Notes under the pieces: generated by a model
The model's database searches: none
Told to the model about the DNA's origin: nothing
Seen by the model: the letters and a program-made list of their open reading frames with translations, nothing else
Program-made: the position numbers and the translations under genes
Part shown: in pieces, positions 32,767 to 43,814 of the stretch
Layout: each line of letters opens with the position of its first letter
How positions within the stretch are numbered: position 1 is the stretch's first letter
Assembly (NCBI GenBank): GCA_021401465.1
Contig: JADDMT010000012.1
Location: 62,001 to 126,000, forward strand
DNA length: 64,000 bases
DNA from: Teratosphaeria epicoccoides
Lineage: Eukaryota > Ascomycota > Dothideomycetes > Mycosphaerellales > Teratosphaeriaceae
Reading direction: 5' to 3'

Positions 32767-33643
32767 ATGGCGCAACCCCAACAGCCATGGGACTATATTG
32801 CCAAAATCGTCTCTCTGGGCGACTCGGGCTCGGGTAAATCCAGCGTATGTCTTCTCAATACCTCCAGCACCACAATCGCTGATCTCACATCCTCGTCCCC
32901 AGCTGACCATCCGATTATGCGAAGGCCGGTTTGTCTCCCACCATGATGTCACCATAGGCGTTGAGTTTGGCTCCAGGATAGTGGCTGTTGGCCCACCGGC
33001 GAGTTTGGAGTATGGAATCAACAACCCTGTGCTGAGGCCGACGAGCGCTAGTGGAGCAGCAAAGGCAAAGAAAGGAGGAGCAGAGGCGCAACCTCAGCAG
33101 AAGCACATGAAGTTGTCATTGTGGGATACTGCAGGACAGGAGACATACAAGAGCATCACTCGCTCATATTTCCGAGGAGCTTCTGGTGCTCTCCTTGTCT
33201 TCGACATCACGAGGAGACAGACCTTCAACTCTGTGACATCTTGGCTGCATGACTTGCGTCAAATCGCAGAAGATGACATTGTGGTTGTCCTGATAGGCAA
33301 CAAGAAGGACCTGGCACCTAACTCCACCATCATAGCCGGAGATGCGAGCAATAAGCGGCAAGTCACGCGAGAGGAGGCGGAAGAGTGGTGCATGCAGAAT
33401 CGCGTTATGCAGTACGTGGAGACAAGTGCGAAGAGCGGAGAAAATGTTGAGAGGGCTTTTCTAGAGGTTGCGGAGAGGATCTATCAGAATATCGAGGCTG
33501 GGAAGTATGATCTGAATGATCGGAGGAGTGGGGTAAAAGGGCCTGGAGCCGGTGGTGGTGGTGCGGGTGGGAAGACGGTGACACTTGGGAAGAAGGATAA
33601 TGGGGCGGCCAAGAAGGCCGGGATTGCGGGTGGATGTTGTTGA
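32767..33643 (+). CDS. Rab-family small GTPase (Rab4/Ypt4-like) with an inserted loop
   Basis: A Ras-superfamily GTPase (272 aa) for vesicle traffic. There are two exons, 32767-32844 and 32903-33643, with a 58-nt intron right after the P-loop. Motifs: G1 GDSGSGKSS at 18-26, switch-I TIGVEFGSR at 43-51, G3 WDTAGQE at 100-106, G4 NKKD at 159-162 and G5 ETSAKS. The C-terminus ends in a double cysteine (GGCC) for geranylgeranylation after a Gly/Lys-rich tail. Between switch I and the G3 strand is an insertion of about 40 residues, Ala/Lys/Gln rich, absent from ordinary Rabs. The core reads closest to the Rab2/Rab4/Rab14 group (SITRSYFRGASGALLVFDITRR). The function is probably endosomal or recycling traffic; the subfamily is uncertain. 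Confidence 0.87.
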
Positions 33644-34275
33644 GTCGAAAACGTCTTTTTTATTGTGATTTACGGCTGTATAGCACTGAGGACCGTGGCG
33701 AGGCGTGTGGGAGTCTTGAATTGCTGAGTACATCTTGACTCTGTAGGCCTGATGTCTCTTGATTGCTTCACTTGAATGTTGGCATCTGCCAGCTTGACGA
33801 TGGGAGACACGAGGCGCGACTTTCTGCGCGGCAGTCGCAGTTACAGGGGAAAGTATGAGTATCCGAATACCCTACATTGACAACAGCACCCAATATCATG
33901 GCTGCACGCCCTTTGGCAGGCTGACAAACGACTTGCGAACTGTGTTCACTGCAGGTGCTCTTCGAATTGAGCTTCACGAGGTTACTCGTGGGAATGCAAG
34001 ATCAGGTGCGCATGCTACCTTACCCGGCTTGAAGGCGGTCCTTGCCTCACTTGATGAAGCTGCCAGTTTGGCTCGAGCCTTCTTGCCCCTGTACTGAGGC
34101 TCTTGCTAATTTCTGAATACCCGTCTCCTCTTGCTCGTGATTCAACTTGGTCTCACTCAACTGGACACGCAGCTGATCGCTACTCTTGTAAGATTGCACT
34201 GATCGAGACTTTAACCCAAGTAGTGACACCCATTTAGCATGCAAAGCAAGAGAATTGCTGCATCAGGGTTGCAAA
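33644..34275. other. Intergenic region, no gene seen
   Basis: About 630 nt between the Rab gene and the first GTPase relic. The frames are short and unremarkable. Confidence 0.4.
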
Positions 34276-37132
34276 ATGCCTCAGCTTGACAAGATCGGAA
34301 CAGCAATCGCTGAGATCGAGGACGACTTAAGCTCGGTCGATAGCGATGAAGATCTCCCGCCACCATACGATGCCGAACCGGAGCGACTACTTCAAAACGC
34401 TGTGTATCGGACAGAATTCCAGGAACTCAAGTGCAGATTGAGGAAGAGCGACACTTGCTAAAACAGCCTTTCCGTCATACAACGTACCAAAACACAGTTA
34501 TGGAGAGCCTGCTTGAGCAGATAGATGAGCCAAGCAGATCCAGCTCGTCAGAGAGGATCTGCGTCGCTGTCATTGGCGAAATGGGCGAAGGTACGTAGTC
34601 AGGTATAGACATTATGGGTCATCGCTGACACCCACCAGGGAAGAGCTCAGTAATCAACTCCATCCTGAGTGTTGGCATGATTGCCCGGCAGGTAGGCCTA
34701 GTCCAATGTCCTCTCTCCCTTAACCGTTAAGCTGATCAATTACAGGGTAACGGCGGTGGGTCCTGCACGTGGGTCTCACAAGAATTTTGTTAGACTGCCA
34801 AGACAGTCGCAGTCGTTCGCTGCCATCATCTATTTCTACGACAAGCAAAGCCGCCGTGAGATCCTTGTGCTGCTCTTGAAGGACTACATCTATGCTTCTG
34901 CAAGAGATGAAACACTGGCGCCGGTGCCGGATCGAGAGACCCGAAATACGCGTCCGAGGATCGGGACACGCGCAAGATAACAGTAGGTGCGCTTTGTGCT
35001 CTTTTGCCCGACCGCAAAGATTTCTCGAGTGCTGAGGTGGCCAAGGCAGTCCTCGACACGGCCGAGAGTCCCGATGACCAGAGCATTTTGACAGCTCTAC
35101 GCGACTGGACAGATCGGCTTTTCGCCAAGGAACTTATGAGGGACGACCGTGTTGTTCGTGAGGCATCTACCACTGCGAGGCTGCTCCTAGACATCAGCTC
35201 CTTCTGCTACACGACTCTACCACGAAATGGTGTGCAGCCAGTCTGCCTTTGGCCATTTGTTAGCTACATCAAATTTGGCCTGACGAATCGACTCCTGAAG
35301 CATGGCTTGAGTCTGCTGGACGTACCTGGCTTGAATGACTCGAACCAGGTCCGCATTCTACACGCACTCACGCATTTCCGCGACTGTACCCATGGTATGG
35401 TCGTTGCAGAGATTTGCCGAGCGCACGACAAAGCCTTTGTTCAATCCCACTTGGTCAAAGGCTTGAAGGATCGAGGCCCGGGCAGAACTTCGTTAGTGTC
35501 AACCCACGTAGACGAGATTGATGAAAACACAGAGGGCTCATTTAGTGCCGACGAACGCGACAAGGTAGGCGACCTGCAAGTCGAAGAGTCAGCACGCCGT
35601 GATGAGCTGAATGAGCTCTCCCGCATTAGAGGCCTGAAGGGACAACCAAAGAAGAGACTCAGCAAGCGGAAAGCTAAGGTCGTCGATCGAATCAAGGAGA
35701 TCCAGGCGGAGTTGGTGGAGTTCCGCATTTTGGCTCGCAGCTGTAGTGTTACGACGGAGATGAGAGCAGTATGTAAGGAGCTTACACCAGATCCACATCC
35801 ACTGACTGTCTTCTGTCTCGGAAACAAGGCAGACCAGCAACATCAGGCTGGGCTCTCTGTGACTGACACACACTCACCTACGCTATCTAAAGGCAACCAA
35901 CATTCCGCGGCTACGTCAGTACCTATTTCTGATCCCAGCTGAAGGCAGGATCAACGAGATCAAGCACTTAGTACGGGCTAAGTTGCCTGTCCTCCTAGAC
36001 TGCGTCGATCTTTTCGTGGCCAAGACCCATATGGCACGAAAGGGCGAGATCGAGGCAATGGTGAAACAGCCTTTACTCGACCTCGAAAACCTCATCTCCG
36101 GTACTTTCGAGCTCATCTACCAGAATGCCAAGCGATACATATTAGACTCTTATACCGAGCAGCGGCAGTACTGGAGACCAGCGGCACGAAGGCTGTGCCA
36201 GACATGGGCGCAAAAAACATGCAAAGATCATCTCAGATTATTGACACGGCAAGGGCACCGGAGAGCTAGAGGCAAGGGTGCCGTCACGATCTCGTGGAAT
36301 CATGATCTCATCCAGGTCACACACGAAGACGCGGACCGTTGCTTCCATGACTTCTTTATAGCTCTCAGTGACTATCCCAAGGTCACTGCAAGAACACTCA
36401 TTGATTTGGTTACCACAATGGCCACGGTGATTGAAGGTAAGTCTCTGCCATCGCTGATGCCATGCAATTGCTGACATACCCTTAGAGGACGAACACTGTG
36501 CGCTTATGGCTCTACAATCGTTTTTCACATATCTCGACAAGGAGAAGGCTGGTATAAAACCTATTGTCTGCGAGGTGTTCAAGCTGCTGAAGAGGGATAT
36601 GAAGTCGGCAAGGTTTCTCGACCCTGTAGATCCCGCTAACAAAGCGTAGCGGCATTATGAGCACAGTGCAGGAAGATGTACCCGACAACCATCTGGTGAA
36701 AGCCATAGCCGGAGTCTATGCCCAAGCAGCGAAGATCAAAGGCAAACGCGGTACGCCTAAACAGCGCATTGCATACTTCGAGCAAGAAATCACTAAGCCT
36801 AGTGGTGTCCGCTCTCGGGCATATGATGGTATCGATGAGCAGATCCACCAGGTGTTGGCGAAGCACCGCGAAGACTTCACAGCGGCTGTGAAGTCCTTTT
36901 CCAGGGCCTAGTCGAAAACTTCAGCATCTTGTGCTCAGATCGGAAGGACAAGATTGAGGCTGAGTCGGAATTCAGAGAGGAGATGGCAAAGAACATGATT
37001 TTGGCACGGCAGAAGATGGACGAGGAGATCTTGCCGCTCCTACACCGTTGCCTGGAGCCTCTAGCCACATCTTCACGGACGAGCAGTCGGCAACGAACAA
37101 GGACCATTGGGAATTCGACGTTCATGAATTAA
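34276..37132 (+). pseudogene. Decayed large P-loop GTPase, SLIP-GC/dynamin-like
   Basis: A broken gene for a large fungal GTPase resembling nuclear GTPase SLIP-GC. From the ATG at 34276 an acidic N-terminus leads to the P-loop CVAVIGEMGEGKSSVINS, split by an intact intron (GTACGT..CACCAG near 34590-34639). A second intron follows (about 34691-34745), then GNGGGSCTWV. Later segments include SLLDVPGLNDSNQVRIL (G3), HGMVVAEICRAHD, VSTHVDEID, LIPAEGRINEIKHLVRAKLP, and after a third intron (about 36435-36485) EDEHCALMALQSFF. The coding frame shifts near 34425, 34795, 34930, 35890, 36648 and 36895. Protein similarity continues across each break, so these are disabling changes and not introns. The C-terminal segment ends at 37132. 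The protein was probably about 850 residues. Splice signals survive, which suggests recent decay, or sequencing error if the assembly is poor. Confidence 0.72.
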
Positions 37133-37667
37133 TTGTGCATCGGGTGCAAATATGCGTTTCATCGAAGAATCATGTATGCGAAAGATGCGAGTGGGTCGAT
37201 TGCGGCCGATGAAAGGAGGTCGTAGCGGAACTGTGCTTTGTCTTGTCATGTTATCCATCACGCTCGATTCAGTCAATATTATCTCGTTCTCACGCTCGCT
37301 CTGTCATACTGATGAGACTGAGACACCTTCACCATCATCAGCAACGCCGTGCACGTGAAAGTTCAGCGCGCGTGGCTGCTTCGCAGCTTGAAGGTAATCA
37401 CGAGTGCACGAGCCACAATTATCTGCCCCGCCTGACCGCCGCTTCCCCCTTCAGGCAGCTGCTGCTCCGACTTGTAACCTGTGCTTCAGCTTCCTTGCTC
37501 CTACATCAACCTACCAACTACCCCAACCCACTTCGAGCAACAAAAATCGGCTAGCTTGCGATATCGAAAGAGGAGAGAGCGCGACTACCCTCACCGTGGC
37601 GAGCGTCAACGAGAAAGAGAAGGTCAATAGCACCATCACCCCGACCGCGACCGGCTCCAGCGACACG
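37133..37667. promoter_or_regulatory. Upstream region of ATG8
   Basis: About 535 nt between the GTPase relic and ATG8. The part near the ATG is rich in C/A and polypyrimidine runs (about 37480-37545), as in highly expressed fungal genes. No distinct motif is claimed. Confidence 0.4.
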
Positions 37668-38167
37668 ATGCGCAGCAAATTCAAGGACGAGCACCCCTTC
37701 GAGAAGCGCAAGGCGGAGGCCGAGAGGATCAGGCAGAAGTATGCCGATCGTATCCCGGTATGTAACCAGTCATAGCTATCGCGCTGCATTCGTCAGCTCA
37801 TTCGCTGCTTTCGGATAGTTTGCTAACGGCGGCGACAGGTCATCTGCGAGAAGGTCGAGAAGTCGGACATCGCGACCATCGACAAGAAGAAGTACCTTGT
37901 GCCAGCCGACTTGACCGTAGGCCAGTTTGTCTACGTGATTCGCAAGCGCATCAAGTTGAGCCCGGAGAAGGCCATTTTCATCTTTGTGGATGAGGTGCTG
38001 CCGCCGACGGCTGCGTTGATGAGCAGTATCTACGAGGAACATAAGGACGAGGACGGATTCTTGTACATCACGTCAGGCACCGCTCCACTGGAAGAGTGCG
38101 GCGAAGGACAGGCTAACAGGTTGACAGATACTCCGGCGAGAACACCTTCGGCTTCGAGGAGGCTTGA
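37668..38167 (+). CDS. ATG8: Autophagy ubiquitin-like protein Atg8
   Basis: The ubiquitin-like protein (120 aa) that is joined to phosphatidylethanolamine on autophagosome membranes. There are three exons, 37668-37757, 37839-38071 and 38128-38167, with introns of 81 and 56 nt. The first intron has TGCTAAC as branch site; the second donor is GTCAGG, less usual but with a good TTGACAG acceptor. The sequence is nearly invariant: [17 protein letters not shown], then [58 protein letters not shown]. The C-terminal Gly at 116 is followed by FEEA, so Atg4 must trim four residues before lipidation. Without the second intron the frame would run into unrelated residues, which confirms the splice. It is intact despite the decayed genes on both sides. 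Confidence 0.97.
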
Positions 38168-38914
38168 ATACGTCCCACAAAGCTGAGCTGGAGTGGACAC
38201 TGATGCAAGTCCACCATACCCCTACAGTAAGCGACTACGAGATGGAATTAGACCCACCAAAACATCAACGAGAAATTTCCACCCGCCCTTCTCCTTGCGT
38301 TGGTCCGGCGTTCCCACCAGGCGGGAACTTGATGATTTTATGACTTATTTTGCGAACGCAGAGCAGAGAGAGCTTATGGCAATGAATTACTACCTACCTA
38401 GATGTCAAAAAAGCGGAGAGCGTGGACAACATCGGCAGCCGCGCAGGCTTCTTGGTCTTGATGGGACGTGTCAACGGGATCGAGTGAATATGGCCCTGCA
38501 AATGGTCTGCATAGGTCCATAGTTGCCTGTACTACGCTCTCTCCGATACTATGCGTCACTCGTGTCTTGCTGGGTCGTCGCAGGTTATGACGTGGTCCTG
38601 ATGGGTGATATATTTTGCTTGATTGAGCCTTGTTCGTGACTTGGTCAGTCAAGTTGTGTGGAGCCGGGCTCCGCGCCGTGGCTATTGCTCGCCGGCAGCA
38701 CTGCTCGTGCATGTTCATCATGATCACTGAGCGACTGCTCCGCGCCAACCCATCGCCGCATGCTTGATGCTGGTCATGTGCGTCAACCACGTACCGGCCG
38801 AACTTCGGGATTTTGTTGAAGCCCAAGCTGGAGTCTGCCACATGAGCTCCTTCAAAAAGTTACGATCATCTTCTCGCACCCGCTCAAGCACTGACGTTGG
38901 AAAGCTCTCCCACC
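38168..38914. other. Intergenic region, no gene seen
   Basis: About 750 nt between ATG8 and NCE101. Frames of up to about 147 codons exist on the minus strand but look random. Confidence 0.4.
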
Positions 38915-39175
38915 ATGTCCGCTCCATACCTCATCTCCAGGTACTCACCCCATTATCCTCCGCGCCATCCTGATGGACATGCATCGCTGACTCCGCACTC
39001 CAGATCTATTGATCCTTTTTTCGCGGTGGGTGTTGGTGTCATGGCGGCGGTGGTGAGGATCAATCGGGAGGAGAAGGAGAAGGGTAAGACGAGCAAGGAG
39101 ATTGTGGAGAGTTTGAAGAGGAGGTTGGGGATGTTCTGGGAGGGGAAGGTGGAGGGGAAGGCGCTGGGGGCTTGA
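38915..39175 (+). CDS. Nce101-like small membrane protein
   Basis: A small gene easily missed because of its 26-nt first exon. Exons are 38915-38940 and 39004-39175; the 63-nt intron has GTACTC at the donor, a GCTGACTC branch site and TCCAG at the acceptor. The 65-aa product opens MSAPYLISRSIDPFF, matching the Nce101 pattern of a short polar start, Asp-Pro, then one hydrophobic helix (FFAVGVGVMAAVVRI) and a charged tail. In yeast Nce101 was linked to non-classical export of leaderless proteins; its mechanism is poorly known and is only carried over by family. The unspliced frame gives a longer, odd protein. The context ACCATGTCC is a good start. Confidence 0.75.
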   Translation: MSAPYLISRYSPHYPPRHPDGHASLTPHSRSIDPFFAVGVGVMAAVVRINREEKEKGKTSKEIVESLKRRLGMFWEGKVEGKALGA

Positions 39176-39860
39176 TGGTCGGGCTTTCCTGAGGCAGGAG
39201 GGAAGTGTTGATGATCAGCTTGACTGGGGTGAGCACTGCGTGTATGTGTGATGTTGACAGAGTGTCAAAGAGGCTCGATTGGGTACGGCGAGGATATCAC
39301 TGTCCTTGCCGTTAATGGGATGCTGCAGGCTTCAATGTGAGAGTATACCGGGAACGGCGGAAAGGAAGGGAGAGTTGAGCTTCAAGCGCTTACGAACAGC
39401 CAGTCTAAGGGGCGAACGTCAGGGGTCTCGGGAAGGATGTCGAGTGTTGTTGGCAGCAGTCCGGTTTTGGGACTGAGGGTCCCTCACATCCTCGGTGCGG
39501 ACACAGTGATCCACATCAATGCTCACACGTGAGAGTGAACCCTTTGTTGTCCAAGCAATCTCAGCCGCGCCAGGCTATCGGCTTGGATGCATTACAACTG
39601 GGGCCAAGAGGCTCAACGCATCCGAGTCGAATATGGGAAATTCAAGATGTTGCATTCTAACTCCGTCCCACTATGCCTTTGGACCTCACATCGAATCAGC
39701 AGTAAAACCCGAACTCTACCAACCATCATTTAATTCATGGTAGCCAAAGAAACAAGCCAACCGTTCTGCAGCCAGGCCCTGGAGCCCAATGACCACTACC
39801 GCCTTTTCCAAGGGGGCTGGGTTCTATTTGCGATGTTTCGCTTGATTGGAGCATGGGATG
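39176..39860. other. Intergenic region, no gene seen
   Basis: About 690 nt of unremarkable sequence between NCE101 and the second P-loop relic. No coding segment is recognised. Confidence 0.35.
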
Positions 39861-41586
39861 AAGAAGATTGAATAGTAGTTGTTTCTTTCGCGAAGTCGGG
39901 AAGGCTCCGCCCGAGATTTTATCGCGTCTATGGCAGCCCAGGACTGGCGCTGGCAAGAGTACTCTTCTCAACGCCATGGTGAGCATCACGAACCTTGCCA
40001 AGTCTATCGCGGCGAGGCAAAGCTGCAGCTATGTCGCGATCCAGTACCAGAAACCGCTCGCAGGCCAGCGATGGATACTCGATGCCACGATTGTCTTGAC
40101 AACAGGACCTGCACCAGACAATATCCTGTCGATGCTGGTGCCATGGCAATATCTGAGCAAGACTTGAGGGAATTTGGGCAAGTGACGTTCGAGCAACTCC
40201 TCAGTATCAGATCGGAGTATGCAGAGCAAGATATACGCCGCAGACATCGCGAACATGTCCGGGATGTTAAGTCACGATTAGTGCAGGGTGTCTTCAACGA
40301 GCACGCTGTCGCGCATCGCAGCATTGGCAGCAACAAAAAACCAGTATTGTCTAGGAGGCTGCTGGAATACCAGCCGTGAGGCAATACATTCACAAGACTG
40401 TGTCGGCGGCCATCGTAAGAGCACTGGATGCGCGCATCGACTCGGAGCTGCTCGAGGCTGTTGCGAGCTTTGCAATGCTCGAAACACTCCCGCGTATCAA
40501 CGACGAGGCAGCGGCCACAAGGGCTTCTGATTCCACGCAAAGGCAGATTCCGGGCGCTTGTGAAGAGTTTCCTAGCCAGCTCAGGATCTTGACCAGGGCC
40601 ACATTTGGCGATATGCTTAACAAGAGCCATGAGCGCTACCACGCGCATGCACTCGCTATCCTTCAGGAGAAGTGGAAGTGGAAGAGTGTGGTGCTCAACG
40701 CGTGTTTACTGAAGGAGGGCAGAAATGACACAGACACGCGAGACTTCAAACCATTCAAGGCGCAATTTCTCTCGGCTGGCAGCGAAGAATGTCACAGAAA
40801 CCTGGGTCAAGTTTGACCGCCGTCGAGCTGTTGCTTATGAGCGTCCCAAGCAAGCCCTTAAGATTCCATGATGTCCATCAAAACCGACCTCGCCGTCTGC
40901 GGAAAGACGAACATAGGTCACTTCTTGAGCTTGATTCAATCAAGTGACAGCAGTCTAATGCATTCGACGCTAAGCTGGATGTACTCACAGGTTTGCGAAT
41001 ATTGCGCAATGGTCCTGCTCAATTAATGCTAATCAAGCTAAGGCGTACCTTGACTGTGCGGCGAGGGAATCGTTGTGGAGCTTCTTTTCCGAGGCAATTA
41101 AGGGACCGTAAAAGGCCTTCGCTAGGCTTCGAGGTACGTGGCACACAGCTCCTGGCTTCCCGCCACGTGAATCAGTTCTGACCATTCCACCACAGGCAAG
41201 GGCAAAACGGTACGAGGATTTCACGATCCTCGAAAATCATCTTTACTCCACAGGAAGCGATTCACTGTTCCTGGTCCGTGAGGAGAGAGCTCCGCGGCGA
41301 TATCCAGTCGGGCGCTGAGGCGGAAATCCGTGAGCTTCAGCATGGAAAGAAGCTTCAGGACGGGGCAGAGCCTGAGAACGCGAAGATCGGGATACCAGAG
41401 GTGCTGCAGCACGTCAGGGAAGATTTCCAGGCGATGCAGAGTGTCAGTGAGGACAATGCTGGCCGAGACTGCGATGCGAGCCGGCCTCGCTGGTTGCCAT
41501 GCACACCAATCGAGCGCCGGATGTTCGAGATCAAAGGATACCTGGGGTACTTGAGAAGCGATTATAAGTCAATGCCAGCGACGTAG
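39861..41586 (+). pseudogene. Second decayed P-loop (GTPase-like) gene remnant
   Basis: A broken, low-confidence relic. A Walker-A-like TGAGKSTLLNAM is read at about 39943-39978 in one frame. A different frame then carries a helical segment (AISEQDLREFGQVTFEQLL to about 40378). After a stop, a third frame holds about 145 residues of plausible protein (40376-40816), including DARIDSELLEAVASF and MLNKSHERYHAHALAILQ. A further fragment lies at 41278-41586. Charge and helix content look like the stalk region of a dynamin/SLIP-GC-like GTPase, but I cannot align it with the relic at 34-37 kb by eye. Stops and frame changes make an intact gene unlikely. It could instead be two or more unrelated relics. 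Confidence 0.4.
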
Positions 41587-42440
41587 CACAGTTCAGACAA
41601 GAACCGGCCACCACGCTGACTTGTCAAACCGTTCCAGTCTTGCTTCTCAACCTGGCCATCTGGGTCGAGGCATGCGATGACATGCACCATTGTCAATGAC
41701 ATGACCGCTCGATCCGACCTTCGGGGTGGCTGGCCCGCAAGACCATGACGCGAACAATATGGTGGCGACGCGGTCTACAGCGACGTACCAGGTCATCAAA
41801 CAAGGAATAGTCACCAGCAACATGGTAAGACATCCATGACTGAGCCGCACCGTCCACAGTGCAGATTCAGCTATTCAGCAGCCCCGTCAGTCAAGTCACA
41901 CGTCGAGCAGTTGACAGGTAGAGTCAACACTTGGTGCTCGCGGCAAAGCAGTCTTGATCCCCTCATCAGTCTACGCGAAATAGATGGGGTGATGGTGCGA
42001 AGACGGTGGACTTGAGAAGTGAGACCCAGAATTCATGTATCGGATTGAGAGAATCTCATTTGACTCAATCGCAAGGAAAGCTACACAATCGTCTGCATAC
42101 TAGGTCGTAATCATTAAGCAATCTACGGAGAGGGGTATCATATGCAAAGCTCTCTCCAAGCGAGCGTCTCGTCCACCTGTATGCACCGAGTTCCGTCCGT
42201 CCAAAAATCAAAACGCCAATCCATGCACAATGTCCAATCTCGTGATATTTAGCAGCCATGTCATCGATCTGCTCAAGCGTTACGTTTGAATTGTTCAGAA
42301 TAAATGCCTTGCTGGCCCGGCCCGGTCCATGCTAAACAATGATATAGGTCAAACTCCAGTCAAATGATTCGTCGTAAAGTGTCGATAGGTTGTCGATGAT
42401 CTGCCTTCACAATGTGGAATGTAGCGACAACTGCGCTGAT
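41587..42440. other. Intergenic region, no gene seen
   Basis: About 850 nt between the second relic and the SWIRM gene. Nothing coding is recognised. Confidence 0.4.
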
Positions 42441-43814
42441 CTAGCTACGCGCAGGTGTTTTTTTCCTCTCCAGACTCTTCTCCCTCTCGGATCCACGCTT
42501 GACTCTATCGACTTCGTCCGGTGTTAGGAACTGTGTGAAATGGTCCAAGTCGAACCACCCGAGCTTTTCGAAGGCGTCTTGTATCCTGCTGGCCTTGTTG
42601 ACATCGATTGGCAACGCCTGCTGTGCCATAGTTCTGTTGAACGCTGTCCTGCCCTCCTTCAAGGCATTGACGCGTGCAGCGAACAGCCGTCGTTTGTTGG
42701 CCAGCCAGGTTGATGGTGGGAGGCGAAGCACTGTAGCAGCCTCGGCTTCGATAGGATGAAGTTGATCGTAGTCAATGTCGCCTCGAATGTCAAGTGGACC
42801 ACCCTTCCATGTGCAGCTCAGCGATATCTTGGGCGATAGCAAGTCAAAGGACGGCGAGTAGTCGGGAATGTCGCGCCAGTCCTTATCGGCAGGTCCATCG
42901 GTCTTCTTGGTTGCTTGAGAGCGCTTGTGTTTCGGCTCTGCTTTCTCCTTATCCTTGCTGCTCACTTTTGGCTCGACGGAAGAGTCACGGTCCATGTCGT
43001 GGCTTATCCTCTTCCTCGGCGATCGTGTCGGTGTCTTGGCAGGTTTTGATGACGCAGCAAGTGGCGACTCAGTAGGCGGTGCCTTGGACGCCTTGGCTGG
43101 TCTGGGGAGTTTCGCCACCGTAGGTCTGACTTTCGGCTTCGAAATGCCTCCGCGGTAATTCAGCCTCGAGAGTTGCGCCTTGGTAATATCGTCACGCTCC
43201 AAGGCCGGCGACTGTCGTGGTTCAGGCAGTGTGATGGCTGACCTCGAGGCTGACCAGATGTCGGCGGCTTGCTGAGCATTCTCCTTCATCTGCGCGCGAT
43301 ACATTACGTTCTCATTGCCTAATTTCCTCATGTATCGTCCTACGCCTATATCCTGGATAGCTCGGTTGAGCCAATTCGTGTCGATCTGGCCAGCCGACAG
43401 TCGCTGGCGTTGGTGAGATGACGACGTTGGTCCGCTCTCAAATCTCGAAGCCGGAGGAGCGGAAGATGACGATCCGGGCCTGCTGTCACCGCCGAACAGT
43501 GGAGCCTGCGATTGTGGTGTGTCGGCGCGTTTCTCTGCGGTGAACAATGGGGCGTCCCTATGCGCCCACTGCGACTCAGTCTGCGCAGAGAAGCTCTGCA
43601 ATGAAGCTTCTTGCGGCGGTGTTGGCGGAGAGTGGATCCGCAGCGGTGGCAGCTTGGTAGATAGCGAGTCAGTGCCGCTCTCAAAACTGTCGGTGGTGTT
43701 CTCTTCTGGTGATAGCAAGTTGCCGAGTCCCAATGGCCACTTCTTATTCGTCTCTTCTCGCAATGAAGACATCGCTTCGGGGTCGTTGGAAGTGCCTCGA
43801 AGTGCTGTGGTCAT
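42441..43814 (-). CDS. SWIRM-domain protein, Fun19-like
   Basis: A nuclear protein of 457 aa in one exon. The last 100 residues form a SWIRM domain: RLPPSTWLANKRRLFAARV, FNRTMAQQALPIDVNKAS and IQDAFEKLGWFDLDHFTQFL. This matches the SWIRM version of yeast Fun19 and related fungal proteins. SWIRM domains bind DNA or histone tails in chromatin complexes; no catalytic domain is present here. The first 330 residues are disordered, Ser/Pro/Lys rich, with basic clusters (SPRKRISHD, PKHKRSQATKK) that could direct nuclear import. The block VGRYMRKLGNENVMYRAQM near residue 158 also looks conserved. The ATG at 43814 is the first in frame. The role is probably transcriptional or chromatin-related. Confidence 0.82.
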   Translation of the reverse strand: MTTALRGTSNDPEAMSSLREETNKKWPLGLGNLLSPEENTTDSFESGTDSLSTKLPPLRIHSPPTPPQEASLQSFSAQTESQWAHRDAPLFTAEKRADTPQSQAPLFGGDSRPGSSSSAPPASRFESGPTSSSHQRQRLSAGQIDTNWLNRAIQDIGVGRYMRKLGNENVMYRAQMKENAQQAADIWSASRSAITLPEPRQSPALERDDITKAQLSRLNYRGGISKPKVRPTVAKLPRPAKASKAPPTESPLAASSKPAKTPTRSPRKRISHDMDRDSSVEPKVSSKDKEKAEPKHKRSQATKKTDGPADKDWRDIPDYSPSFDLLSPKISLSCTWKGGPLDIRGDIDYDQLHPIEAEAATVLRLPPSTWLANKRRLFAARVNALKEGRTAFNRTMAQQALPIDVNKASRIQDAFEKLGWFDLDHFTQFLTPDEVDRVKRGSEREKSLERKKTPARS

